64,000 bases of DNA, taken from assembly GCF_001545075.1 (NCBI RefSeq), contig NZ_FCOB02000009.1, forward strand, positions 1-64,000, given 5' to 3'. This DNA comes from Caballeronia ptereochthonis (GTDB lineage: Bacteria > Pseudomonadota > Gammaproteobacteria > Burkholderiales > Burkholderiaceae). Positions 1-12,628 of the stretch are shown piece by piece. The notes beneath the pieces were generated by a model. That model saw nothing but the letters and a program-made list of their open reading frames with translations, was not told the DNA's origin and made no database searches. The first letter of the stretch is position 1, and every line of letters starts with the position of its first letter. The position numbers were made by a program, and so were the translations under genes.

Positions 1-2
1 GG

Positions 3-170
3 CGCCACATCGTGCGCCGGGCCCTTTACATGGCCTGCGTGGCCGCCCAACGGGCCAATCCCGACATCAAGGCGTTTTGCGATCGGCTGCGTGCCAAAGG
101 CAAGAAGACCAAGGTCGCCTTCGTCGCCGGCATGCGCAAGCTCCATGATTCCTTGTGCCTTTGCACTTGA
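3..170 (+). pseudogene. IS110-family transposase, C-terminal fragment
   Basis: The window opens inside a transposase frame that runs 55 codons to a TGA. The visible residues (RRALYMA near the beginning, a basic stretch, then MRKL) match the C-terminal end of IS110-family DEDD transposases. After MRKL the usual family ending is replaced by HDSLCLCT, so the frame seems to run out of the element into flanking DNA. The 5' part lies outside the window, so I cannot judge whether the whole element is dead. No terminal repeat was recognisable on this side. Confidence 0.75.
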
Positions 171-181
171 CCTTCAATACA

Positions 182-213
182 GTTACTTTCTTTGCAGCAG
201 CAAAGAAAGTGAC
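182..213. repeat. 13-bp inverted repeat
   Basis: GTTACTTTCTTTG and CAAAGAAAGTGAC form two 13-base arms with one mismatch, separated by CAGCAG. It lies between the IS110 tail and the 3' end of glgB. There is no T-run on either side, so it is not an ordinary intrinsic terminator. From memory, very similar hairpins followed by a GCCGCCCCGCA block recur in many Burkholderia genomes, which would make it a dispersed repeat. That is recollection and was not checked. Confidence 0.6.
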
Positions 214-303
214 TGCCGCCCCGCATAGGGGCAACGCTAATAGACCACTAAGAATTCAGGATTCCCCGAACACGAAAGAACAAGCCGAGCCAAGAACCTC
301 CCC

Positions 304-2515
<2,212 letters not shown>

Positions 2516-2541
<26 letters not shown>

Positions 2542-5500
2542 CCGGATTGTCCTTGGTTGCTCCGAACACGGGCCGCGTGCCCGGCGCGGGCGGCTCGCCC
2601 GTGTCTCCCAGCAAGCGGCTCGCGAGCGACGCGAGACCCCGCAACGGAAGGCCGATCCAGGTCGGCCGGTTCGCTGCTTCGTAGCGGATTTCGTAAGCGG
2701 CCTTTTCGATCAGGAAAAGATCGAGCAACGGTTGAAACACGTCCTCGGCCGCGATCGTTTCGGGCGACGATGCGATCGCCTCCACGTACTCACGCAAGAA
2801 GCTCTCCTCGGCGAACGTGCGCAGCCGCTCGAAGAGCGCGCGCTTGCGATCCGCGGTCTGCGCGGGCGCGTTCTCGGTCGTCGACTGCGCCGCCGCGCTC
2901 GCATACGAAAGCGAGCGCAGCAGCCCCGCGACATCGCGCAGCGGGCTCGTCTTCCTGCGGCGCTCGTCGAGCGCGCGGGCAGGCTCGCCCTCGAAGTCGA
3001 TGAGATACGCATCGCCCTGCGCCATCAGCACCTGGCCCAGGTGGAAGTCGCCGTGGATGCGGATGCACAGCGCGTCAGCATCGGGCGCAACGAGCTTCTT
3101 CACCGCATCGACGAGCAGGTGGCGTCGATCGAGCAGGCTCTGCGCGAGGAAGCGGTCGTGCTCGCTGAACTCGCCGATCTTCTGCGCAATGATGTCGAGC
3201 GCGGAATCGAGCAGCTTCAGCGTGCCGTCGATCCAGCCTTGCACGTCCCCGGGCGTGGCGCGCTGGGGCGAGAAGGCTTCGTCGTCGGTCGGGCTCGCGA
3301 GTGCGACATGCAGCTCGCCCAGCCGCTTGCCGATGACGCCCGCGATGTTGCCGTAGCCCACGAAGCCTTCCGTCTGGGCATCGCGCTCCGGCGTGTGCTC
3401 TTCGGATTCCACCGCGACGGCGAGCTCGTCGACCGTGCGACGCAGATAGTCGAGCGCGTAATTCCACGCATCGCCCTGATTGTCGATGAAGCCCTGCAGG
3501 ATGACGAGCGTATGCGGCACGCCTTGCGGATCCACGCGCACGACTTCGCCGTAAAGCGGGCCGGTGTTCGCATAGCCGAGCTTCGTCAGATAGCGGCTCA
3601 TTTCCGCTTCCGGATGAATGCCGCCGACGACGCGCCGCACGAGCTTCAGCACGATCTTGTCCGCGATCACGAGCGAGCTGTTGCTCTGCTCGGCCGCGAG
3701 CCAGCGGATCTCGGGCGGGTCCGCCGGATCGAAGCTGAGTTCGTCGAGCCGTTCCGTCGGAAGGAAGCGGATCTCGCTCTTCTGCACAGTCGGCACGACG
3801 GCGCGCTCCTTGAGCTTGTGCAACACGCCATACGTGAATTGCGGCACGGAGAACGCATCCGTCAGATGCCCGATGTTGCGATTGCGCCGCACGCGAGCCA
3901 ATGCGAGCTGCATATAGAGCGGCGAGGTGGTTTCCGTGCCCCAGGCGATCGAAAGCGGCAGCACATAGCGCTCGCAATGATCGCCTACATCGGCTTCTAT
4001 TTCGGTGAACGCGAAGCCCGCGCCATCGATGGTCGTGAGCGCGGCCAAGCGAACCGCATTCAGCTTCTGGTCCTTCGATGCGAACCAGCGGCGCTTGCTC
4101 AGGTAGTTCGGCAGCACTTCCGATTCGAGCAGACGCACGTTCTCCGGCGTCGGGCCGGTCTGGCCCGCGCGGATCACCATCGTGACGAACTCCGGCAATT
4201 GCTCGGACGGCGCCTGCGCCCACGAAGGCCGCATGTTTCCCGGGCAAAGCTGGAACCACAGGAAGCCGTAGGGCGGGAACGTCAGCAGATAGGTGAGCTG
4301 GCCGATCGGCGGGAAGGGCGAATCCGCGGTCATTTCGAGCGGCACGGAGCCCGCGAATTCCGACAGATCGAGCTCCACCGCTTGCGGCGCGCGCGAGAGA
4401 TTCGCCACGCAGAGAATCGGCGGCTCGCCTTCGAGCTCGCGCAAATAGGCGAGAATCTTGCGGTTCGCGGGCCGCAGAAAGCGGATGGCGCCACGTCCGA
4501 AGGCATGCTTCGAGCGGCGCACGGCGAGCATCTTGCGGGTCCAGTTCAGGAGCGAATGCGGATCGCGGCTCTGCGATTCGACATTGACCGCGTCATAGCC
4601 ATAGAGCGAGCCCATCACCGGTGGCAGCACGAGTTGCTCCGGATCGGCGCGCGAGAAGCCGCCGTTGCGATCGGACGACCATTGCATCGGCGTGCGCACG
4701 CCGTCGCGGTCGCCCAGATGGATGTTGTCGCCCATGCCGAGCTCGTCGCCGTAATAGATCACGGGCGTGCCCGGCATCGAGAAGAGCAGCGAGTTGATGA
4801 GCTCGATGCGCCGGCGATCGCGCTCCATCAGCGGCGCGAGACGTCGGCGAATGCCGAGGTTCAGGCGCGCGCGGCGATCGCTCGCGTATGTGTTCCACAA
4901 GTAGTCGCGCTCGGAGTCCGTGACCATTTCGAGCGTGAGCTCGTCGTGGTTGCGCAGGAAGATCGCCCATTGATTCGTCGTGCCGAGATCGGGCGTCTGC
5001 CGCATGATGTCGGTGATCGGAAAGCGGTCCTCGCTCGCGATCGACATGTAGATGCGCGGCATCAGCGGGAAGTGGAACGCCATGTGGCATTCGTCCTCGT
5101 CGCCGAAGTATTCCTTCACGTCTTCCGGCCACTGGTTCGCTTCGGCAAGCAGCATGCGGTTCGGATACTCGGCGTCGATGGTCGCGCGGATCTTCTTGAG
5201 TATCGCGTGCGTCTCGGGCAGGTTCTCGTTGTTGGTGCCTTCGCGCTCGACGAGGTAAGGCACCGCATCCAGCCGCAGGCCGTCGATGCCCATGTCGAGC
5301 CAGAAGCGCATCACGCCGAGCACTTCCTTGATCACGGCGGGATTGTCGAAGTTCAGGTCTGGCTGGTGCGAATAGAAGCGGTGCCAGTAGTACTGGCCCG
5401 CTACCGGATCATGCGTCCAGTTCGACGGCTCCGTGTCGATGAAGATGATGCGCGTCTCTTCGTACTTCTTGTCCGTGTCGGACCACACGTAGTAGTTACG

Positions 5501-5914
5501 GTGATTCGAGCCCGGCTTCGCATGACGCGCGCGCTGGAACCACGGATGCTGGTCCGACGTGTGATTGATGACCAGTTCCGTGATCACGCGGATCCCGCGC
5601 GCGTGGGCCTCCTGAATGAAGCGCTTGACATCCGCGATCGTGCCGTAGTCCGGATGCACGTTGCGGTAATCGGCGATGTCGTAGCCGTCGTCGCGACGCG
5701 GCGATGGATAGAACGGCAAGAGCCAGATCGCATCGACGCCCAGTTCCGCGATGTAATCGAGCTTCGCGAGCAGGCCGGGGAAATCGCCGATGCCGTCGTT
5801 GTTCGCATCGAAGAATGACTTGATGTGAACCTGATAGATGATCGCGTCCTTGTACCAGAGCGGATCGTCGCTGAGAATCGACGCCTTCTTGTTGCGCTTC
5901 ACCCTTGTATCCAC
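2516..5914 (-). CDS. treS: Trehalose synthase-maltokinase fusion
   Basis: Bifunctional cytosolic protein of 1132 residues. The N-terminal GH13 half (1-560) interconverts trehalose and maltose. The C-terminal half (about 590-1132) is a maltokinase (Mak/Pep2 type) that makes maltose 1-phosphate for GlgE. Visible motifs are [10 protein letters not shown] (nucleophile Asp216), LLAEAN (Glu258) and NHDELT (Asp324), then the kinase loop HGDFHLGQ (954-961) and DFEGEP (973-978). Both active sites look complete. The frame is open upstream to an ATG inside glgE, but a GTG preceded by TTGGAG with 7-base spacing, 73 bases after the glgE stop, is the best start. It overlaps glgB, and all three genes probably share one transcript. 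Confidence 0.93.
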
Positions 5915-5987
5915 GGTTTCGCTCCAATGTCCGTACGGACTGACTGCCGCCCTTGTTATCGTTGTGCTCTCGTTCGCCGTCGATGAT

Positions 5988-8900
5988 TCATCCTTCCTCG
6001 CCGGGCTGAGGCTTCGGCAAGCCCCACGTCGGCGAGATGCGCCAGATGGCGAACGGCAACGAATGCGGATTGAGCCGCACATGCTGGCGCCGTCCGTGCC
6101 ATTCGAATCGCTCGCCCGTCACCTGATCCTCGACCGCGACCGCATCCCCTTCGTGCACGCCCCAGCGTTCGAGCGTCTGCCACGGCAGCTCGATGTCCGC
6201 GCCTTGCTCGTTGAACGGGTCGAGATTGATCGCGACGAGCACGACGTTGTCACGCGCCGCGTTCGCCTTCTCGAAGAACAGGATGTGATCGTTATGCGCG
6301 GGCAGGAAGCTCACGCCGAGATGCGTCTGCAACGCCGGGTTCGCGCGGCGGATGCGATTGAGCGCCGTGATCTCGGTCACGATGTTGCCGGGCCGGTTCC
6401 AGTCCCACGCGCGCAACTGGTACTTCTCGGAGTCGAGATATTCCTCGCTGTTGGGCAGCGCCGCCGACTCGCACAACTCGAAGCCGCTATACACGCCCCA
6501 CAGGCCGGACAGCGTCGCGGCCAGCGCCGCGCGAATCACGAAGCCGGGACGCCCCGAGCTTTGCAGGAAGCGCGGATTGATGTCGGGCGTGTTCACGAAG
6601 AAGTTCGGCCGGAAGTATTCCTTCGCGTCGGTCTGCGTGAGGTCGTGCATGTAATCGATGAAATCGCGCTTGCTCTCGCGCCACGTGAAGTACGTGTACG
6701 ATTGCGAGAAGCCGAGCTTCGCGAGGCGGTTCATCACGCGCGGGCGCGTGAAGGCTTCGGAGAGGAAGATCACGTCGGGATGCCGCCCGCGCACGTCGCC
6801 GATCACCCATTCCCAGAACGGGAACGGCTTCGTATGCGGATTGTCGACGCGGAAGATGCGCACGCCCGCCTCGATCCAGTGCAGGAACACGTCGCGCAAT
6901 GCGAGCCACAGATCGGGCTTCGCGTCCTGCGCGTAGAAGTCCGGGTTCACGATGTCCTGATACTTCTTCGGCGGGTTCTCCGCATAACGCAGCGTGCCGT
7001 CCGGGCGCCAGGCGAACCAGGTCGGATGCTCCCTGAGCCACGGGTGATCGGGCGAGCACTGCACCGCGAAGTCGAGCGCGATTTCCAGCCCGTGCTCATG
7101 CGCGGCTTCGAGCATGCGCTTGAAGTCATCGAGATTGCCGAGCTCGGGATGCAAGGCGTCGTGCCCGCCTTCCTTGCCGCCGATCGCATACGGACTGCCT
7201 ACATCGCCCGGCTGCGCGGTCAGCGTGTTGTTCTTGCCCTTGCGGTTCGCGACGCCGATCGGATGAATCGGCGGGAAATACAGCACGTCGAAGCCCATCT
7301 CGCGGATGCGCGGCAACTTGCCGATCACGTCGATGAAGGTGCCGTGCCGGTTCTCGTCGTCGCTCATCGAGCGCGGGAAGATCTCGTACCAGCTCGCGAA
7401 ACGCGCGGCGGCGCGCTCGGCATCGACGCGATACACGACCGGATCGCGCGACAGGAACGGCCGGTGCCTTGCCGCGGCAACGGCCTTCGCCGTGGCGGGC
7501 GCGAGCACGAGCTCGAGCTTGCGCGCGTCGTCGGCCTTCGTGAACTCCTTGACGATCGCTTCGAGCGGCGCGCTGTCGGCATCGTCGACGGTCTTCACTT
7601 CCGCGAGGATCAGCGCGAACAGATGTCTCGCTTCCTCGACTTCCAGATCCACGGCCTGGCCGGCCTTCAGCTTCTTCTGCATGTGATCGACGAGCGACGC
7701 GTAATCGTCGCGCCATGCCGTCACGACGAACTCGTGACGGCCCACGCGTTCGAGCGGAATGCGCGTCGACCACAGGTCGAGGCCCGCCGGCTGCACGGCG
7801 GCCATCGGCGCTTCGTGCCAGTCGGTTTCGTCGGCGGCGCGCCATTGCACGGCCGCGGCGATCTTGTCGTGGCCCTCCGCGAAGATCGCGGCCTGAATCT
7901 CCACCGCCTCGCCGACGATGCGCTTCGCCGGGAAGCGGCCGTGATCGACCGAAGGCGTCACGCTCTCGATCGACACGCGCGGCGCCGCGACTGCCTCGGC
8001 GACCGCCTTTTTGTCGGCGGCCTTCGCGCCGCGTTTGACTTGCGGCTGCGCAAGCAGGATGAACGGTTCGGCTTCCGCGCGAAAGAGCCGCACTTCGCCC
8101 GCCTTCAGCATGAAGGGCGCGAGACGCTCGGCCTTGCCCAATGCATCGTCGATGTGGGCGAAGCGCGTGTAGTTGCCCGGCACCGATTCGAGCAGATGCA
8201 GCGTATCGACATGCACGGGCGCGACGAGGTCGGGATTGATCACGGCGAGCACGGCGTTCTCGCTGTGGCGCAGGTCGCCGCCATCGGCGCGGATCAGCGC
8301 GGCGTACGGCGTGCCGGGGCCCGTCAGCGAGCGCAGCTCGCCGACGCTCGAAAGCGTGCCGACGTTGCGCTGCAGGTCGTTCGCGCGCCTGATGCGCGCC
8401 GTCAGATCGATCCGCTTCTCGTTCTTCGCACGCTCGTACTCGGCGGCGATGCCGTATTGCGGCGACATTGGCAGGCCGACGCCGTATTCGAAGCCCATCG
8501 GCACCATCCAGCCGGTGCCGAGCGCGGCGGCGGTGTCGAGCACGCGCGTGTAGGCGCGTTCGATGAGCGCGGTGTCGCTCGTGTCGGAGAGATCGCTGAT
8601 GAGGCGCGCGCCGAACGGGTCTTCGGGAAACGCGACCGGCGATGCGATGCGCGAGAGCGCCGCGTGCTCGTCGAACAGCCATGCGCTCCGGAAGTCCCAC
8701 CAGCGCGTCGAGCTGAACACGGCGTCGAAGCCCGCGTCGCTCAGGCCGTGCAGATCGTGGCGCGTGACGCCGACCGTCCACGCAAGCCAGCGTGTAGCCG
8801 GATGCTTCTCCCGCACCGCCGCGCCGAGCCGGCGCCACACGTGCGCGGGCACCGCGTGGGGTGAATCGAAGCGAAAGCCGCCGACGCCCGCATCGGCGAT

Positions 8901-9386
8901 CACGTTCAACTCCTTCGCCCACCATTCGGTCAGATGATGCGCCGCTTCGCCATCGGCGAAATTGGCGTAGGCGACATCGCGATGACGTGGCGGCTTGCGC
9001 GGATCGAGCCGCGCATCCGCGCTCTCGAAGGGCTGGAACCAGTGCCTGTTGTCCTGATAGAGCCCGCCTTCCGCGCTCACCCGGTCGATCACGATGTCGA
9101 CGAGCAGCGTGAGCTTGTGCTTTTTCGCGGCGTCGGCGAGCTGGCGCAGGCCGTCGGCTGCGCTCGCATCGGAGTCGAAGACGGGATGCAGGCGATGATG
9201 ATCGGCGACGGCCTCGCGATGCCCGTTGCTGCCGGGCACGAACGGCGAGCCGATCAGGACATGGTCGAAGCCGAGCGCGGCCGCATGCTCGAACTGGGCG
9301 GGCCAGTTCGCCAGGGGACCGACGAGCAGGGGATCGATGAAGTAAATACGCGGCGCATACGCATGATGAGCTTGATGGTTTTCCAT
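5988..9386 (-). CDS. glgE: GlgE, alpha-1,4-glucan:maltose-1-phosphate maltosyltransferase
   Basis: Extends alpha-1,4-glucan with maltosyl units from maltose 1-phosphate, the product of the maltokinase encoded next door. At 1132 residues it is far longer than the roughly 700-residue actinobacterial enzyme. The catalytic part is C-terminal (about 660-1132) with FRVDNPHTKP (nucleophile Asp848) and FLSEAFTRP (acid Glu877). A DUF3416-type domain lies near 470-590. Residues 1-440 look like an extra GH13 barrel that keeps FRFD (Asp174) but lacks an obvious acid Glu (see findings). The ATG chosen has GGAAAAG upstream; the frame stays open for 34 more codons. Confidence 0.93.
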   Translation of the reverse strand: MENHQAHHAYAPRIYFIDPLLVGPLANWPAQFEHAAALGFDHVLIGSPFVPGSNGHREAVADHHRLHPVFDSDASAADGLRQLADAAKKHKLTLLVDIVIDRVSAEGGLYQDNRHWFQPFESADARLDPRKPPRHRDVAYANFADGEAAHHLTEWWAKELNVIADAGVGGFRFDSPHAVPAHVWRRLGAAVREKHPATRWLAWTVGVTRHDLHGLSDAGFDAVFSSTRWWDFRSAWLFDEHAALSRIASPVAFPEDPFGARLISDLSDTSDTALIERAYTRVLDTAAALGTGWMVPMGFEYGVGLPMSPQYGIAAEYERAKNEKRIDLTARIRRANDLQRNVGTLSSVGELRSLTGPGTPYAALIRADGGDLRHSENAVLAVINPDLVAPVHVDTLHLLESVPGNYTRFAHIDDALGKAERLAPFMLKAGEVRLFRAEAEPFILLAQPQVKRGAKAADKKAVAEAVAAPRVSIESVTPSVDHGRFPAKRIVGEAVEIQAAIFAEGHDKIAAAVQWRAADETDWHEAPMAAVQPAGLDLWSTRIPLERVGRHEFVVTAWRDDYASLVDHMQKKLKAGQAVDLEVEEARHLFALILAEVKTVDDADSAPLEAIVKEFTKADDARKLELVLAPATAKAVAAARHRPFLSRDPVVYRVDAERAAARFASWYEIFPRSMSDDENRHGTFIDVIGKLPRIREMGFDVLYFPPIHPIGVANRKGKNNTLTAQPGDVGSPYAIGGKEGGHDALHPELGNLDDFKRMLEAAHEHGLEIALDFAVQCSPDHPWLREHPTWFAWRPDGTLRYAENPPKKYQDIVNPDFYAQDAKPDLWLALRDVFLHWIEAGVRIFRVDNPHTKPFPFWEWVIGDVRGRHPDVIFLSEAFTRPRVMNRLAKLGFSQSYTYFTWRESKRDFIDYMHDLTQTDAKEYFRPNFFVNTPDINPRFLQSSGRPGFVIRAALAATLSGLWGVYSGFELCESAALPNSEEYLDSEKYQLRAWDWNRPGNIVTEITALNRIRRANPALQTHLGVSFLPAHNDHILFFEKANAARDNVVLVAINLDPFNEQGADIELPWQTLERWGVHEGDAVAVEDQVTGERFEWHGRRQHVRLNPHSLPFAIWRISPTWGLPKPQPGEEG

Positions 9387-9762
9387 CGTTCGTCTTTTCC
9401 AGAGTCGTCTTGCGGTGGCGGGGATGCGGACATCGATCGCGATCACGCTCACGGGCCGAACTAGCTGAAGCGCCGGTCCGCGTGTCACGAAGCTCGCACG
9501 CGGACTTCAGGCAGAACTCAGATTACACCTCGACGCCGTTCGAATCGACGCCAGCCTGACCGCGTCTCGCGATGCGCCGTGCATCGGGCGCTGCTCGCGC
9601 TCGCGGTGGCGCCACGGTCCCGAGAGGCTTCCTCCGTGCATCCTCAAGGGTCTTCCTTCGGTCATCGCACGGGGGGTGGGAGCACGTTGCGTGCCGCGCC
9701 CGGCGCGCGGCCGGGCCGGCTCCTACATTACGTCACTTCTGCGGAACAAGCGATGGCCGTGC
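9387..9762. other. Gap between glgA and glgE
   Basis: A GC-rich 376-base stretch between the glgA stop and the glgE start. It contains several GC-rich dyads, notably around 9699-9722, but no hairpin with a T-tail. I see no convincing small gene and no clear sigma-70 promoter for glgE. The glgE-treS-glgB promoter is expected here because the gap is too long for simple coupling to glgA. Confidence 0.5.
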
Positions 9763-11469
9763 TCAGGCGCTGCGCGCGACGAACGTCCTGTCGCCCGCGA
9801 GCGCGCGCTCGTCCTGCGCCTGCACGGGCAGCGGCGCGGGCGCCTGCATGACATCGGGAACGCGGCGCGAGCGCAGTGCCGTGCGGCCCGGACGTGCTTC
9901 CCACCGGGACTTCCCGCGGTCGTCGCTCAGGCCGGCGTACAGTGCGACCATTTTCGTGACGGCTTCGTTCCATCCGAAATCGCATGACATCGCGTTGCGC
10001 TGCAGCGCGCGCCAGATATGCGGACGCATGTAGGCATCGATGGCGCGGCTCGCCGCATGGATGACATCGTCGGCGCGTTCGCCGTCGAAGAGAAAGCCCG
10101 TGGGTGCGTGCGAGGCCCGTCGTGCGGAGGCCTGCGCGATGGGCATGTCGTGCGTGCCGTCACGCAGATACACCGATGGCCGCAGCACGTTGCGATCGTG
10201 ATGATCCGCGTTTTGCGCCGCATCGACGATCGTATCGGCGAGGCCGCCCACGCGCGAGGCGACCGGCAGCGTGCCGTAACGCATCGCGTACATCTGCGTG
10301 AGCCCGCACGGCTCGAAGCGGCTGCCGTGCAGCAGGATGTCCGCGCCCGCATGCAGCGCATGCGCGCGGCGCTCGTCATATCCAATATGCACGCCGACGC
10401 GATCCGGCCATTCCTGCGCGAGCTTCCTGAAACCCGCCTCGATGTACGCCTCGCCCTTGCCGAGCACCGCCAGCTGCAGGCGCCGATGTTTCTCCAGCAG
10501 ACGCGGCAGCGCCTCGAGCACGACGTCCGCGAGCTTCTGTCCCGTCATGCGGCTGCCGATCGCCATGAGCGGCGCGAACGGATCGACGGGCAGGCCGAAT
10601 TTTCGTTGCAGCGCGCGCTTGCAGGCATGCTTGCCGCGCATGTCGTCGAACGAATAGTTGCGCTCGATGTGCGGGTCGGCGGCGGGGTTCCACGTGTTTT
10701 CATCGATTCCATTCACGACACCCGACAGCTTGTCCGCACAGCTCTGCAGCACGCCCTCCATGAGATGGCCGAAACGGGGCGTGAGGATTTCGCGCGCATA
10801 CGTTTCGGAGACGGTGGTCACGCGGTCCGCGTGGACGATGCCCGCTTTCATCAGACTGAGGGCGCCGTAGAACTCGATGCTCTTCGGGTCGCTGAGCGCG
10901 TGCGCGAGCCACTTCTCCGGCACCCCGAGCCGCGCGCCAAGCGAGAGCGCGTAGTTTCCCTGGAATGCCAGATTGTGGATCGTGAATACGCTCTTTGCGT
11001 GCACGCCCGCGTGCTTCATCAGGAGCGGCGTGAGGCCGGTATGCCAGTCGTGCGCATGAACGATGTCGGGCCTCTTCACGTTGCGCACGCCTTGGGCGAT
11101 CCTGACCGCGGCGGCCGACAGCGTCGCGAAGCGAATCGCGTTGTCCGCATAGTCGCGGCCCTGCGCGTCCTGATAGAGGCCGGTGCGCGCATAGAGCGCG
11201 TCGCAGCGCAGCAGCAGCACGGGCACGCGGGTGTCGGGCAGGCGTCCGCGCAGGAGCGTGGCGTCGCCGCCGGGCAGGCCGGTCAGCGTGCCGACGCGGC
11301 TCAGCGCTTCGGCCCGGGCGACGGCATTCGGATAGGCGGGAAGCAGGATGGTGGCATCGACGTCGGCTTCGCGCAGCGCGGCAGCGTACGCGCTGACCAT
11401 GTCGCCGAGTCCGCCGGTCTTGGCGAGCGGCACGGCTTCGGAGGCGACCAGCAGAACATTCAAAGGCAA
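9763..11469 (-). CDS. glgA: Glycogen synthase GlgA
   Basis: GT5 glycosyltransferase that builds alpha-1,4-glucan from ADP-glucose in the cytosol. The N-terminal KTGGLGDM loop, HAHDWHTGL and the C-terminal FEPCGLTQ motif identify it. No glgC is in this window, so ADP-glucose must be made elsewhere. The start is taken as a TTG (read as Met) preceded by AGGAG at 6 bases, which puts the conserved NVLLVASEA strand at the N-terminus. The frame remains open for 46 codons upstream without such a site. The protein has 568 residues, about 70 more than the usual 480-500; the excess is a basic, Arg/Ala-rich C-terminal tail unlike the catalytic core. Confidence 0.9.
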   Translation of the reverse strand: MPLNVLLVASEAVPLAKTGGLGDMVSAYAAALREADVDATILLPAYPNAVARAEALSRVGTLTGLPGGDATLLRGRLPDTRVPVLLLRCDALYARTGLYQDAQGRDYADNAIRFATLSAAAVRIAQGVRNVKRPDIVHAHDWHTGLTPLLMKHAGVHAKSVFTIHNLAFQGNYALSLGARLGVPEKWLAHALSDPKSIEFYGALSLMKAGIVHADRVTTVSETYAREILTPRFGHLMEGVLQSCADKLSGVVNGIDENTWNPAADPHIERNYSFDDMRGKHACKRALQRKFGLPVDPFAPLMAIGSRMTGQKLADVVLEALPRLLEKHRRLQLAVLGKGEAYIEAGFRKLAQEWPDRVGVHIGYDERRAHALHAGADILLHGSRFEPCGLTQMYAMRYGTLPVASRVGGLADTIVDAAQNADHHDRNVLRPSVYLRDGTHDMPIAQASARRASHAPTGFLFDGERADDVIHAASRAIDAYMRPHIWRALQRNAMSCDFGWNEAVTKMVALYAGLSDDRGKSRWEARPGRTALRSRRVPDVMQAPAPLPVQAQDERALAGDRTFVARSA

Positions 11470-11788
11470 AGTGGGCTCCTGAGCGGGAGGATTGCGCGGT
11501 CGATGCGCCGCGCAGGCGAATGCTGATCTGGGGAACGCGTCTGGAATGGCCGGCGCATTGCAGCAATCGGTGTGCCATTGGCCGCGGACGTGTGTGCGAT
11601 GCAACACGTCGAATTCCGCCCAGGCAGGACGAGACCGCTCGGCTCGCTCGCCCGGCGATGCGTGAAACGGCGGGGTCGTGCCGGGTGTAAAACTGACAGC
11701 GGCGCGCGCCGCGTTTTTACATGCGGGCTCGGATCAGCTTATGGCGCGCCCGTGACAGCGGCGTGATGCGCGGGCGCGCGAGCGCGCC
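11470..11788. other. Gap upstream of glgA
   Basis: A stretch of 319 bases between the DUF1345 gene and glgA, both on the minus strand. It should hold the glgA promoter. I found no hairpin with a T-run after the DUF1345 stop codon and no well-spaced promoter boxes. Open frames here are short and have no ribosome-binding site. Confidence 0.45.
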
Positions 11789-12463
11789 TCATCCGCCCAC
11801 CATGCTCGCCGCGATGTTGACGCAGAGGCCGAGCACCGCGAGGTTGAAGTAGAACGACAGCACCGATTGCGCGAGCGCGGTGCGGCGCGCATCGGTCGAG
11901 CAGAGCGCGATGTCGGCGGTCTGCGAGGCGACCGCGATGGTGAAGGAGAAGTAAAGGAAGTCCCAGTAGCCGGGCTGGAGATGCTGGTCGGGAAACCTGA
12001 GCGCGGGATCGTTCTCGGGCGACTGGTAGTAATGCCGCGCATAGTGCAGCGTGAACATCGTCGGGATGAGGAACCAGGCGCCGAGCATCGTCGCGCCGGT
12101 GAGCAGATAATTCGGGACGGCCCTGAAGCCGAGGCTTTTCGCCGACGCCAGCTCGACGACGATCGCCACGATGCTCGCGACCGCCGCGATACTCACGATC
12201 ATCAGGACGGTGGCGGCGTTTTCGTCCTCGCGCTCGGCGAGCGCCTGCACGTCGGTCTGGCCCGCGGTCGCCATCCGCAGCCAGATCAGCACGAGATAGA
12301 GCCACACGGCCGAGTCCCAGCCGATCAGCGCACGCGCCGTGGGTCGCGCGTGCGCCGGAACGAGCGCGGCGACGACGCCGCCGACCAGCAAGCCGATGAC
12401 GGCCCGCGGGCGATTGCGCAGCACAGACGGGAGAAGGTGCCTCTTATTCTTGCTCGCGGACAT
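11789..12463 (-). CDS. DUF1345 family inner-membrane protein
   Basis: 224 residues with about five hydrophobic segments (near 20-40, 48-65, 85-110, 120-140 and 195-220) and a basic N-terminus ([10 protein letters not shown]), as expected for a small inner-membrane protein. The segment [19 protein letters not shown] resembles the ion-channel-like pore region seen in DUF1345 members, but transport activity has not been shown for the family as far as I know. It stands alone on the minus strand, with a 165-base gap to the divergent phosphatase gene. No Shine-Dalgarno is obvious before the ATG. Function unknown. Confidence 0.82.
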   Translation of the reverse strand: MSASKNKRHLLPSVLRNRPRAVIGLLVGGVVAALVPAHARPTARALIGWDSAVWLYLVLIWLRMATAGQTDVQALAEREDENAATVLMIVSIAAVASIVAIVVELASAKSLGFRAVPNYLLTGATMLGAWFLIPTMFTLHYARHYYQSPENDPALRFPDQHLQPGYWDFLYFSFTIAVASQTADIALCSTDARRTALAQSVLSFYFNLAVLGLCVNIAASMVGG

Positions 12464-12628
12464 GGACGGAGAGGAAAACGCGCTCGACGCCTGCGATTAT
12501 TGCGCAGATGGCCGCTGAACGCGTGCATGAGAATGGCCCGCGGCCGCGCCCGGCACGGACACCGAAATCGCTTCGCGAAAGCGACCAACCCCTCACACGC
12601 CGTAACCGAGCGGCGCTAAGATCGACGC

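Noticed and set aside
182..213. Inverted repeat considered as glgB terminator
   Set aside because: There is no T-run after the stem in the glgB direction, and a mismatch and A/T-rich arms make the stem weak. Listed as a repeat instead.
9572..10033. Plus-strand frame over the glgA 3' end
   Set aside because: Overlaps the coding end of glgA on the opposite strand, has no domain, and begins in GC-rich non-coding sequence.
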